Numbered from the stretch's first letter, positions 5,897 through 12,704 are shown. The stretch: 14,467 nucleotides of DNA from Collinsella sp. (GCA_014871545.1 WGSR01000018.1:1-14467), one strand, 5' to 3'. The notes: generated by a model not told the origin, from the sequence alone. Program-made: numbers and translations.

Positions 5897-7174
5897 CTAG
5901 TGCTGAGCGACGACAACGCCCAGGCCATCGGGAATGACGGCCACCTTGGCATCGGCACCCTTCATCTCAAAGGCGAGCTTGAGCGCCTCATCGAGGGTGT
6001 TGACCGGCGTCATGTGCATATCCTTGATCATCTGGTGATCGCACAGGTCGGTGACCATGATCACAGGGTGATGCGCCAGGATGCGGGCAAAGATCTGGCT
6101 CGTCCACTGGTCGGGCAGGGTCTCGTCCTTAGGACGGTCGATGCAGGCACGCTCAAACTCCGCCGGATCGTTGTCGGCGATGTTGTGATAGAAGCCCTCG
6201 CCACCGTGACCGTCGGCACAGCCGGCGACGTCGATGATCACACCGCCCTCGGGAAGCGTAGCCTCGGCAGAGCACATGCCCTTCACGGCCTGGTAGATGT
6301 TCTGGTCGAGCGGGTAGCCGCCGTTAGTGGTGATGGCAATCTCGCACTCAACGGGCTCAACGCCGGCAAGGCTCTTCACGAACTCACAGCCGGCCTCGTG
6401 CGCCTTGTGAATGTCGCCGGCAAAGGAGCCGATGACCTCGTGCTTGCCGTTGAGCACCACGTTAAGCACAAAGGCAAGGTGAGCCATCTCGGCAGCGGCA
6501 AACATGTCCTCGCTCACGTGGTTGTGGCACAGGTTGCCGGCACGCGAGTGGGAATCATTCACAAACTGACCGTTGTGGTTGTACATGATGGTCTTGTAGC
6601 TGGCGATGCCAGGCAGGACGGACTTGCGGCTACCAGAGAAACCGGCAAAGAAGTGCGGCTCAATAAAGCCCTCGGCAAGCAGCAGATCACAATCGGCGGC
6701 AATCTTGTTGATGATGCACTCGCCACCAGAAGGTAGGGTGCCAATCTTTTTCATCATGCTGTCGTCAGTCGCGACGTGCATAACGATTTCCTCGTTGGCA
6801 ACAATCTCCTCGCCATACTTGTTGACGAGTTCCTCGTGCGTCGACGGACGGTGCATACCCGTAGCAACCAAAATACGCACTCGAGCCTCGGGCGCAGCGG
6901 AATGGATGTGATGCAGCAGAATAGGCATCGTCACACGCGAGGGAACGGGGCGCGTATGATCGGAGCTAATAATGACGATATCCTTCTTGCCAGCACAAAG
7001 CTCCTCGAGCGAAGGCGAACCATAAGGGTTGGCAAGCGACTCCTCTACCAGCTCTTCCTGAGATTTCGTGGTCTTAAACTCGTTTTGATGACCTTCCATC
7101 ACACCCGCGAAATTCTTATCCTCGAGCTCCAGATGCAACGTCTTGTGGTCAAACGGTAGTTCACATTCAAACAA
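5897..7174 (-). CDS. larA: Nickel-pincer-dependent lactate racemase
   Basis: Interconverts L- and D-lactate in the cytoplasm using a nickel-pincer nucleotide bound to lysine. Starting at the TTG codon 7174 the protein has 425 residues, close to L. plantarum LarA (about 424), and the known active-site residues fall at identical numbers: Asp72 and Arg75 (SSDHTRP), His108 (ATGMHRPSTHEE), His174 (EPHFFAGFSG), Lys184 (FSGSRKSVLPG) and His200 (NHNGQF). The C-terminal part also keeps TTNGGYPLDQNIYQAVKGM and DQWTSQIFARILAHH. This numbering and AGGAAGAGGG upstream of the TTG decide the start: the frame stays open to 7411, but those 79 codons match nothing in the family. First gene of larA-larD. It has a candidate promoter at 7520-7548 and an intrinsic terminator in its leader (7294-7330). 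Among LarA homologues some act on other 2-hydroxy acids, but the residue match and larD make lactate the best call. Confidence 0.96.
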   Translation of the reverse strand: MFECELPFDHKTLHLELEDKNFAGVMEGHQNEFKTTKSQEELVEESLANPYGSPSLEELCAGKKDIVIISSDHTRPVPSRVTMPILLHHIHSAAPEARVRILVATGMHRPSTHEELVNKYGEEIVANEEIVMHVATDDSMMKKIGTLPSGGECIINKIAADCDLLLAEGFIEPHFFAGFSGSRKSVLPGIASYKTIMYNHNGQFVNDSHSRAGNLCHNHVSEDMFAAAEMAHLAFVLNVVLNGKHEVIGSFAGDIHKAHEAGCEFVKSLAGVEPVECEIAITTNGGYPLDQNIYQAVKGMCSAEATLPEGGVIIDVAGCADGHGGEGFYHNIADNDPAEFERACIDRPKDETLPDQWTSQIFARILAHHPVIMVTDLCDHQMIKDMHMTPVNTLDEALKLAFEMKGADAKVAVIPDGLGVVVAQH

Positions 7175-7293
7175 TGACGAGCGCCCTCTTCCTTTCAACT
7201 GACACACTAGATAAACCGTTGGAAGGATACGCCGCTCACCGAAAAACACCACCGTCCACCGACCCATTAACACAACGTTCATATTTGACCCAC

Positions 7294-7330
7294 AACAAAA
7301 CGGCCGCGACCCCAAACGGGACCGCAGCCG
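7294..7330 (-). terminator. Intrinsic terminator in the larA leader (possible attenuator)
   Basis: On the minus strand CGGCTGCG (7330-7323), an unpaired GT, CCC-GTTT-GGG, a second GT, and CGCGGCCG (7308-7301) form a stem with one U-G pair, followed by TTTTGTTG. It ends about 120 nt before the larA start codon. It either ends an upstream transcript, such as a small RNA, or acts as an attenuator. Upstream CGGCGCTGCG (minus strand, 7372-7363) resembles its 5' arm and could compete for the 3' arm. Confidence 0.75.
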
Positions 7331-7412
7331 CCTGTCAAAGACACTATAGACAGGATGATTTACGCAGCGCCGAGGCAAACATCTAGTCCGAGACGTACGC
7401 ACGTAAGCCATT

Positions 7413-7441
7413 TTGCATAAATTCGTTAATTAATTGCATAA
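7413..7441. repeat. Pair of TTGCATAA direct repeats
   Basis: TTGCATAA at 7413-7420 and again at 7434-7441, 21 bp apart (two helical turns), flanking an AT-rich ATTAATTAA core, within the putative larA leader. Possible protein site or chance. Confidence 0.35.
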
Positions 7442-7519
7442 GATGGCGCATGGATTTCTGGCCATAACTGGGTAGTACCCTCCGGAGCGTGCATTTTTGC
7501 GAGTATTCAGCATCGCGGG

Positions 7520-7548
7520 ATAAGATTTTGGTGCCAAAAATCTTTCAA
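7520..7548 (-). promoter_or_regulatory. Candidate larA promoter with a palindromic operator in the spacer
   Basis: Minus strand TTGAAA (7548-7543, 5/6), 17-nt spacer, TCTTAT (7525-7520, 4/6). The spacer and box edges are covered by a near-perfect palindrome at 7522-7544: plus-strand AAGATTTTGG, TG, CCAAAAATCTT, with one extra base in one arm. A repressor bound here would block the polymerase. The predicted start near 7513 gives larA a leader of about 340 nt. Prediction from sequence only. Confidence 0.5.
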
Positions 7549-7807
7549 AAGGTAGATAGTCCTCATGACTCGACCCATCTGGATAGCATGCGGCGAGAAA
7601 CCAGCCATATATGATCGTCGCCAAAGCCCAATCGTCGTGCAAAAGCATCAACAAAGGCAGCGAAAGCCGGCTATGGCCTTATGCATCAATCTTTGGCTGC
7701 TGAAAACTCCGTTTTTTGCACGTCGCCCCAAGCACCACCCTCACCCAGCGGCTGATCCGCCGAAGACCGGACATCGCAGGGCCCGCCATTAGTTTACTTT
7801 TAGGCAC

Positions 7808-7900
7808 ACTCCGCAGGACGCAAGAAGCCCTCGCCGCACTCCACGCTATGCGCGAAGCGCGCCTTATTCCCTTCAGCTTTAATCCCAGAAGACCGAGGAC
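7808..7900. repeat. Degenerate copy C of the nested inverted-repeat element
   Basis: Left linker ACTCCGCAGGAC (7808-7819, one base different from copy A) is followed by GCAAGAAGCCCTCGC (7820-7834), close to the copy A inner arm. Then comes an apical GCGC-GAA-GCGC hairpin (7850-7860) and the right linker end GACCGAGGAC (7891-7900). The matching inner arm and both outer arms are no longer recognisable. Confidence 0.6.
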
Positions 7901-7907
7901 GAAGGGG

Positions 7908-8026
7908 CCCGATGGGTTTCCCTCTGAATGCATTCCGCAGCACGAAGCCCCCCTATCCACAGCTCCGAAGGAGCAGGATAAGGGGGCTTCAAGTGCGAGG
8001 ACGCATTCAGAGGGAAACCCATCGGG
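7908..8026. repeat. Nested inverted-repeat element, copy B
   Basis: Outer arms 7908-7931 and 8003-8026 are perfect 24-bp complements. Linkers are ATTCCGCAGCAC (7932-7943) and AAGTGCGAGGAC (7991-8002). Inner arms 7944-7958 and 7976-7990 pair over 15 bp with one mismatch, capped by GCTCC-GAA-GGAGC. GCAC (7940-7943) pairs with GTGC (7993-7996), replacing GGAC/GTCC of copy A. It lies 27 nt after the ppc stop and has no U-run, so it is not a standard terminator. Confidence 0.9.
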
Positions 8027-8053
8027 TCCCGGTGAGAGCCACAGGGCTATCGA

Positions 8054-10867
8054 TTACCCCGTGTTCTGCAGTCCTGCCGAGACGCCGGTCACAGTCGAAA
8101 GAATCAGGCTCATGTACTCGGCCTTCTTCTCCTCGGCCATCTCGTCCTGGTTCATACGCACCTCGCGAAGGGCGCGGACCTGGGCGATGGACAGGGCGTC
8201 GACGTAGGGGTTACGCACGCGAACGGCGCAGCCGAGCACGCGACGACGCTGCAGCGGCCATTCATCACCGACGATGGCAAGGACCCACTTACGGGTGAGC
8301 TGCATCTCGGTAAAGACCTTCTTGGACAGATCATCGCGGTCGCCCAGATGCAGATACATCTTGGCGATGCGCTGATCGGTCTTAGCAATCGACATCTCGA
8401 TGTTGTCGATAAAGGTGCGGAAGAACGGCCACTCCTGGTAGGCAGCCTTGAGCTGGTCAAGATCGCCAAGCTGCTCGCAGGCGGTGCCCAGACCGTACCA
8501 AGCGGCCAGGTTAATGCGCGCCTGGCTCCAGCTGAAGATCCACGGGATGGTACGCAGGTCATCGAGCGACTTGGCGCCCAGACCGCGCTTGGCGGGACGC
8601 GAGCCGATCGGCAGCAGACCGACCTCGGTCAGCGGCGTCACGGTCGAGAACCACGGTGTAAAGTCCTCGGTGTTCAGCAGGTCCAGATAGCGTTCGTGGC
8701 TTGCAGTGTTGAGCTTCTCGGCCATATCCCAGAACTTCTGCGTGGTCTCGGTGTTGGTCTTCTCGACACTCGGGGCCGACTGCAAAAGCGTTGCGGCGGC
8801 AACGGACTCAACATGGCGCTGAGCCAGCGTGCGGTTGCCGTAACGGGCAAAGATGACTTCGCCCTGCTCGGTAAGCTTAAAGAAGCAGTTGACCGAACCC
8901 TTGGGCTGCGCCAGCACGGCCTTGTTGGCCGGGCCGCCGCCACGGCCCACGGCACCGCCGCGACCGTGCATGAGCACCAGGTCGATATCGTTCTTCTCTG
9001 CCCACTTGGCGATGCGCTCCTGCGCGGAGTGCAGCGCGAGCATGGCCGTGGTAGGACCGGCATCCTTGGAAGAATCGGAATAGCCCAGCATGACCTCCAT
9101 GCGGCGGTTGGTCTGGGCAAGGCGCTTTTGCACCACGGGCAGCGTAAGCATCTGATCGAGCACGTCGACGCAGCCCTCGAGGTCCTCGAGCTGCTCGAAC
9201 AACGGGATCACGTCGAGCTCGGGGACATCCTCCTCGTGTGCAAAGGACAGGTGCGCCAGCTCAAAGACGTCGGCCACATGCTGAGCGCTCTTGGTAAACG
9301 AGATGATGTAGCGGTGCGCCATCTTCTTGCCGTAGCGCTTTTGGATGGAGCCGATAGCGCGGAAGGTATCGATGACCTCGCGCGTCATGGGCTGCAGGTC
9401 GCCATGGATACCGTTCTCGTGGATATCCTTAAGGGCGCGGGCATGCACCACGGAGTGCTGACGGAACTCCATCTCGACCATATGGAAGCCGAAGGACTCG
9501 ACCTGCCAGATGATGGTTTGGACCGGGCCGTAGGCAGCACGGACGGCACCGCAGGCGGCCAGCGAACGCTGGACGACGCGCAGGTCATCCAGGAACTCGT
9601 CGGCGCTGTGGTACATGGTGTCGGTGATACGACGGACGGTGGCGTTCAGGCGGTCGGCCATGACGAGCATGACGGCGCGATGCGGCTCGTGCTCGGAGAT
9701 CAGCTCGGCGCGGGCCGTGTAACGAGGGCTCATCTCGACCTGATGGTTCCACAGGTTAATGAGCTCGGCCGACGGCTTGCTGTAGGTAGCCTCGAGCGTG
9801 AGGTTGCGGCCGATGTGGCGGCACTTGTCCTCGAGCTTGAGCACCATGTGCGTAAAGTACTTGGCGGCGACCTCACGGCTCACCTTGGCGGTGACGTTGG
9901 GGTTACCGTCGCGGTCGGAACCGATCCAGCTGCCGGGATGGAAGAACGCCGGGCACAGCGGCGGCACAGTACCGGCCTTGTCGCCCAGCACCCAATCGTC
10001 AAAACGACGATAGATAACGGGGATAACGTCGAACAGCGTGTTATCGAAGATGTCGATGATGGTATCGGCTTCCTCGACCGGCGTGGGCTTCTTGAGCGCG
10101 ATGGGACTCGTACGCACCAGGGCGTCGATCTCCTGCAGCATATGGCGCTCGTTCTCCACCAGGTCGGAACCGCCCAGACGCGGACGCTCCTCCAGCAGGT
10201 TGGAGATACGGCGGATCTTGCCCTCGACGGCCTTACGACGGGCCTCGGTGGGATGTGCGGTAAAGACAGGGTGGAACTCGAGCTTGTCGAGCAGCTCGTT
10301 GGCACCCTCGACACCCAGCTCATTCACCAGCTGGTGATAGGCAACGGTAAGCTCGTTGGCAGGATCGACCTCGGTATCGGTCGACGCACCGGCCTCGCGC
10401 TCGCGCAGCTGCGCCACACGGTAGTTCTCCTCCGACAGGTTTGCCAGATGGAAAAAGCTCGTAAAGGCGCGAACGATGACCTGCTGCTTATCGAGCGGCA
10501 GGCTGTCGATCAAATCGACGACCTCACGAAATGCCACGGCAGTGGGCTCGTCGGCGGTGGGCACGCCCTGCTCGTCGACGGCTTCGTCGGCAGCGCAGGT
10601 ACCGGGGTTGCCGGCATTGACCACAATCTCGGCTGTCAAAATCTTGTCGAACAGGTCCGCGATCTCGGGATCATACTCGCTAAGCACACGGCGCTCCAGG
10701 CGCAAGAACAGCGCCAGATTGTCGCGCAGCTCCTCGGGGATCTCGATCTCGGCGAGACGCTCCCTGGACTCGGCATTCGAGCCGATTCGGTTAACGAGGC
10801 GGTTGACCACGGCAGCGACGCGCGCCGCGGCTTCGGGTACAGACTGGTTGCTTAGGTTCTCAGCCAC
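8054..10867 (-). CDS. ppc: Phosphoenolpyruvate carboxylase
   Basis: Carboxylates phosphoenolpyruvate with bicarbonate to oxaloacetate, replenishing the reductive branch of central metabolism. About 937 residues, close to the bacterial norm (880-940). Seen: catalytic histidine in VFTAHPTEARR (about residue 205), FHPGSWIGSDRDGNPNVT, GYSDSSKDAGP (about 595), HGRGGAVGRGGGP (about 637) and the invariant C-terminus QNTG. Residues near 90-115 (NPGTCAADEAVDEQG) look like a family-specific loop. The start is uncertain: ATG 10879 is only 1 nt from AAGGAGG, too close for normal initiation, whereas GTG 10867, four codons on, has GGGAGG just upstream, so GTG is preferred. It has its own TATAAT box at 10912-10917 and follows hisS, which ends in its own hairpin. 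No allosteric effector can be inferred. Confidence 0.97.
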   Translation of the reverse strand: MAENLSNQSVPEAAARVAAVVNRLVNRIGSNAESRERLAEIEIPEELRDNLALFLRLERRVLSEYDPEIADLFDKILTAEIVVNAGNPGTCAADEAVDEQGVPTADEPTAVAFREVVDLIDSLPLDKQQVIVRAFTSFFHLANLSEENYRVAQLREREAGASTDTEVDPANELTVAYHQLVNELGVEGANELLDKLEFHPVFTAHPTEARRKAVEGKIRRISNLLEERPRLGGSDLVENERHMLQEIDALVRTSPIALKKPTPVEEADTIIDIFDNTLFDVIPVIYRRFDDWVLGDKAGTVPPLCPAFFHPGSWIGSDRDGNPNVTAKVSREVAAKYFTHMVLKLEDKCRHIGRNLTLEATYSKPSAELINLWNHQVEMSPRYTARAELISEHEPHRAVMLVMADRLNATVRRITDTMYHSADEFLDDLRVVQRSLAACGAVRAAYGPVQTIIWQVESFGFHMVEMEFRQHSVVHARALKDIHENGIHGDLQPMTREVIDTFRAIGSIQKRYGKKMAHRYIISFTKSAQHVADVFELAHLSFAHEEDVPELDVIPLFEQLEDLEGCVDVLDQMLTLPVVQKRLAQTNRRMEVMLGYSDSSKDAGPTTAMLALHSAQERIAKWAEKNDIDLVLMHGRGGAVGRGGGPANKAVLAQPKGSVNCFFKLTEQGEVIFARYGNRTLAQRHVESVAAATLLQSAPSVEKTNTETTQKFWDMAEKLNTASHERYLDLLNTEDFTPWFSTVTPLTEVGLLPIGSRPAKRGLGAKSLDDLRTIPWIFSWSQARINLAAWYGLGTACEQLGDLDQLKAAYQEWPFFRTFIDNIEMSIAKTDQRIAKMYLHLGDRDDLSKKVFTEMQLTRKWVLAIVGDEWPLQRRRVLGCAVRVRNPYVDALSIAQVRALREVRMNQDEMAEEKKAEYMSLILSTVTGVSAGLQNTG

Positions 10868-10911
10868 GTTTCCTCCCATTCCTCCTTCTATGCACGTAAC
10901 ATGCGGTATTC

Positions 10912-10917
10912 ATTATA
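10912..10917 (-). promoter_or_regulatory. -10 box of the ppc promoter
   Basis: Perfect TATAAT on the minus strand, about 45 nt before the preferred ppc start. The hexamer 17 nt upstream, GTCGAA, is a poor -35, so the promoter may need an activator. The repeats at 10927-10980 cover that position. Confidence 0.55.
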
Positions 10918-10926
10918 GGCGCTTGA

Positions 10927-10980
10927 GAAATACTTTCGACACTGATTGCGCTTTACCACACAAAAGTATTTTCTGCATTG
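10927..10980 (-). repeat. Two imperfect direct repeats covering the ppc -35 region
   Basis: Minus strand CAATGCAGAAAATACTTT (10980-10963) and CAGTGTCGAAAGTATTTC (10944-10927) agree at 12 of 18 positions, 36 bp apart; most differences are transitions. The second overlaps the expected -35 site. Possible regulator sites; the direct spacing is not a whole number of helical turns. Confidence 0.4.
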
Positions 10981-11031
10981 CAAAGGTTTTTGCCCTAAAT
11001 GGTCGTATTTCTCGGTGGGCGGCATACGTAA

Positions 11032-11067
11032 ACGGGGGCATTCCGCATAAAAGCGAAACACCCCCGT
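11032..11067 (-). terminator. Intrinsic terminator-like hairpin after hisS
   Basis: On the minus strand a 15-bp stem (ACGGGGG...CCCCCGT, three G-U pairs) with loop TTTTAT starts 57 nt after the hisS stop and is followed by a short TTT run. It separates hisS from ppc. Confidence 0.65.
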
Positions 11068-11124
11068 AACAATCGCTCTCCATGAGCAGGGCACGTTAGC
11101 AGGCCCGAAGCTCAAAAAGATGCG

Positions 11125-12438
11125 CTACAGGCGCTCGCGAACCGCCTCGACGACGTTGTCCAGATCGGCGAGCACCTCGTCATGGCTCTGCATGTCGCGC
11201 ACTTTGACCTTGCCGGTGGCAAGCTCGTCGCCACCCAGGACCAAGATGAGCTTGGCGCCTACCTTATCGGCTTGCTTAAACTGGGCCTTGAGCGAACGAC
11301 CCTGATAGTCGGCCTCGGTCACGATACCTGCGGCGCGAAGCTCCTGCGTAATGGCAAAGACGTTCTGACGCAGCTCCTTGCCGGCGTTGGCGACATAGAC
11401 GCACGGGGCCTCATCGGCACCCAAATCGCTGCCAAAGGCCTGCAGGGCCAGCAGGGCGCGCTCAAAACCGACAGCAAAGCCGACGCCCGCCGTGGGCTTG
11501 CCACCCTCGAGCTCGACCAGGCCATCGTAGCGGCCGCCGCCGCCGATGGAGCCGACGCCGGCGCCAGGGGCCTCGACCTCAAAGACAGTACGGGTGTAGT
11601 AGTCCAGGCCGCGCACCAAGGTGGGATCCTCGACATACTCGATACCGGCGGCATCCAGATAGCGCTTGACCTGCTCGTAGTGCTCGCGGCACTCATCGCA
11701 CAGGTTGTCACCCATCAGCGGAGCCTCGGCCATGATCTCGCGGCAGTGGTCGTTCTTGCAGTCAAAGGCACGCAGCGGGTTGAGCTCGGCGCGCTCGCGG
11801 CACTCATCGCACATCTCGTCTGCGTGATCGAGGATAAACTGCTTGACTTGCTCGCGGTAAGCCGGACGGCACTGAGCGTCGCCCATCGAGTTAATGAGCA
11901 GACGAAGCTTGGAAAGATCGAAGCCCAGGCGCTTGTAAAACTCCATGAGCATGATGATGCACTCGGCGTCTGCCGCCGGATCGGGAGCGCCGAGCCACTC
12001 GATGCCCACCTGGTGGAACTGGCGCAGGCGGCCCTTCTGGGGACGCTCGCCGCGGAACATGGCCTCGGCGTAGTACGCCTTAAACGGCGTGGAGCCCTGG
12101 GGCACCAGATTGTTCTCGACGACAGCGCGCACCACGCCGGCCGTGCCCTCGGGGCGAAGCGCCAGGCGCTGCTTGGGCTTGAGTTTGGTGTCGGTGCCCT
12201 CGGTAAAGACGCGCTCCAGGTTGGCACCGCTGAACACGCGGAACATTTCCTTGCGCACGACGTCGGTCGACTGGCCGATACCGTGGACAAACACGTCCAC
12301 CTGCTCGATCGCGGGCGTCTCGATGGGTTTAAAACCAAACGGCTCGAACACGCCGGCCGCAATCTGCTGCATCTTTTGCCAGGCGCGCATCTCGGCGCCG
12401 ATAAGGTCGCGGGTTCCCTCCGCCTTCTGTGCCTGCAT
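11125..12438 (-). CDS. hisS: Histidyl-tRNA synthetase (zinc-ribbon-type insert)
   Basis: Class II synthetase charging tRNA-His, 437 residues. Seen: N-terminal AEGTRDLIG, motif 2 with LRPEGTAGVVRA (94-105) and FRGERPQKGRLRQFHQVG (128-145), the HisRS signatures LVRGLDYYTRT (274-284) and GGGGRYDGL (299-307), motif 3 AVGFERALLAL (322-332), and the C-terminal anticodon domain from about 340. The insertion domain carries cysteines 210, 213, 227, 232, 247 and 250 in CxxC-like pairs, suggesting bound zinc. ATG 12438 has AAAGG 9 nt upstream; an in-frame TTG at 12444 is too close to the ribosome site. A perfect TATAAT lies at 12481-12486, giving a leader of only about 35 nt, too short for a T-box. Upstream are two abutting long hairpins (12497-12632). 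Confidence 0.97.
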   Translation of the reverse strand: MQAQKAEGTRDLIGAEMRAWQKMQQIAAGVFEPFGFKPIETPAIEQVDVFVHGIGQSTDVVRKEMFRVFSGANLERVFTEGTDTKLKPKQRLALRPEGTAGVVRAVVENNLVPQGSTPFKAYYAEAMFRGERPQKGRLRQFHQVGIEWLGAPDPAADAECIIMLMEFYKRLGFDLSKLRLLINSMGDAQCRPAYREQVKQFILDHADEMCDECRERAELNPLRAFDCKNDHCREIMAEAPLMGDNLCDECREHYEQVKRYLDAAGIEYVEDPTLVRGLDYYTRTVFEVEAPGAGVGSIGGGGRYDGLVELEGGKPTAGVGFAVGFERALLALQAFGSDLGADEAPCVYVANAGKELRQNVFAITQELRAAGIVTEADYQGRSLKAQFKQADKVGAKLILVLGGDELATGKVKVRDMQSHDEVLADLDNVVEAVRERL

Positions 12439-12480
12439 GGGCAAACACCTTTCTTTTGTATCGCGTCATAGGTAACGGTT

Positions 12481-12486
12481 ATTATA
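12481..12486 (-). promoter_or_regulatory. -10 box of the hisS promoter
   Basis: Perfect TATAAT on the minus strand with a predicted start near 12474. No good -35; the position where it should lie falls inside the arm of the 12497-12570 hairpin. Confidence 0.5.
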
Positions 12487-12496
12487 CGGCACAAAC

Positions 12497-12570
12497 ACAA
12501 ACAGCGGTGGCGCGTCTGACCGAACGAGGGTATGGGGACTCGTTCGGCCAGACGCGCCGCCGCTGTTTGT
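12497..12570. repeat. 32-bp near-perfect hairpin upstream of hisS
   Basis: Arms 12497-12528 and 12539-12570 pair over 32 positions with only two non-Watson-Crick pairs (at 12508 and 12520) around a 10-nt loop. No T-run follows. It ends 10 nt from the hisS TATAAT and abuts the next hairpin with no gap. Confidence 0.85.
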
Positions 12571-12632
12571 GATCCCTTTTCCTCCGTCCCCTTCGGATCA
12601 CGTGATTCCTTGGGGACGGAGGAATAGGGATC
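12571..12632. repeat. 21-bp hairpin abutting the previous one
   Basis: Arms 12571-12591 and 12612-12632 pair over 21 bp with one mismatch. The 20-nt loop itself contains the palindrome ATCACGTGAT. It begins exactly where the 12497-12570 hairpin ends. Confidence 0.85.
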
Positions 12633-12644
12633 GTCCTTTGGCCT

Positions 12645-12704
12645 GCGGCGACCTTGGAAACCGAATGATGGTACGAGCATCCATTCGGCTCCCAAGACCG
12701 CCGC
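12645..12704. repeat. Interrupted hairpin 3' of the MFS remnant
   Basis: GCGGCG/CGCCGC, CTTGG/CCAAG and CCGAATG/CATTCGG pair in order, separated by symmetric 2x2 and 3x3 internal loops, around a GTACGAG loop extended by ATG/CAT. It lies 38 nt after the minus-strand stop at 12743 and may mark the transcript end, although there is no U-run. Confidence 0.6.

Larger units (their letters stand above)
7175..8053. other. 879-nt gene-free region upstream of larA and downstream of ppc
   Basis: No convincing gene on either strand. From left to right: larA leader, intrinsic terminator (7294-7330) with a small CCTGTC/GACAGG hairpin beside it (7331-7354), direct repeats (7413-7441), adjacent palindromes GGGTAGTACCC (7470-7480) and CTCCGGAG (7480-7487), candidate promoter with palindrome (7520-7548), a stretch without recognisable signals (about 7560-7800), degenerate repeat copy C (7808-7900) and repeat copy B (7908-8026). 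The section around 7400-7720 is visibly richer in A and T than the genes. Confidence 0.75.

Noticed and set aside
7464..7490. Resemblance to a T-box (TGGGTAGTACC versus the T-box TGGTACCGCG motif)
   Set aside because: The conserved ACCGCG end is missing and no plus-strand gene follows; the match comes from the short palindrome GGGTAGTACCC.
7430..7654. Possible 74-residue minus-strand protein upstream of larA
   Set aside because: No ribosome site, codon use unlike the neighbours, no recognisable family, and it overlaps the candidate larA promoter and leader.
7565..7792. Possible 75-residue plus-strand protein
   Set aside because: Ribosome site too distant, basic low-information sequence, no family resemblance.
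8348..10855. 835-codon plus-strand open frame opposite ppc, and a 429-codon one opposite hisS (11182-12471)
   Set aside because: Both mirror well-supported minus-strand genes; their compositions are typical antisense translations of high-GC3 genes.
12445..12640. T-box or riboswitch leader for hisS
   Set aside because: The TATAAT at 12481-12486 leaves a leader of about 35 nt; the hairpins lie upstream of the promoter and lack T-box motifs.
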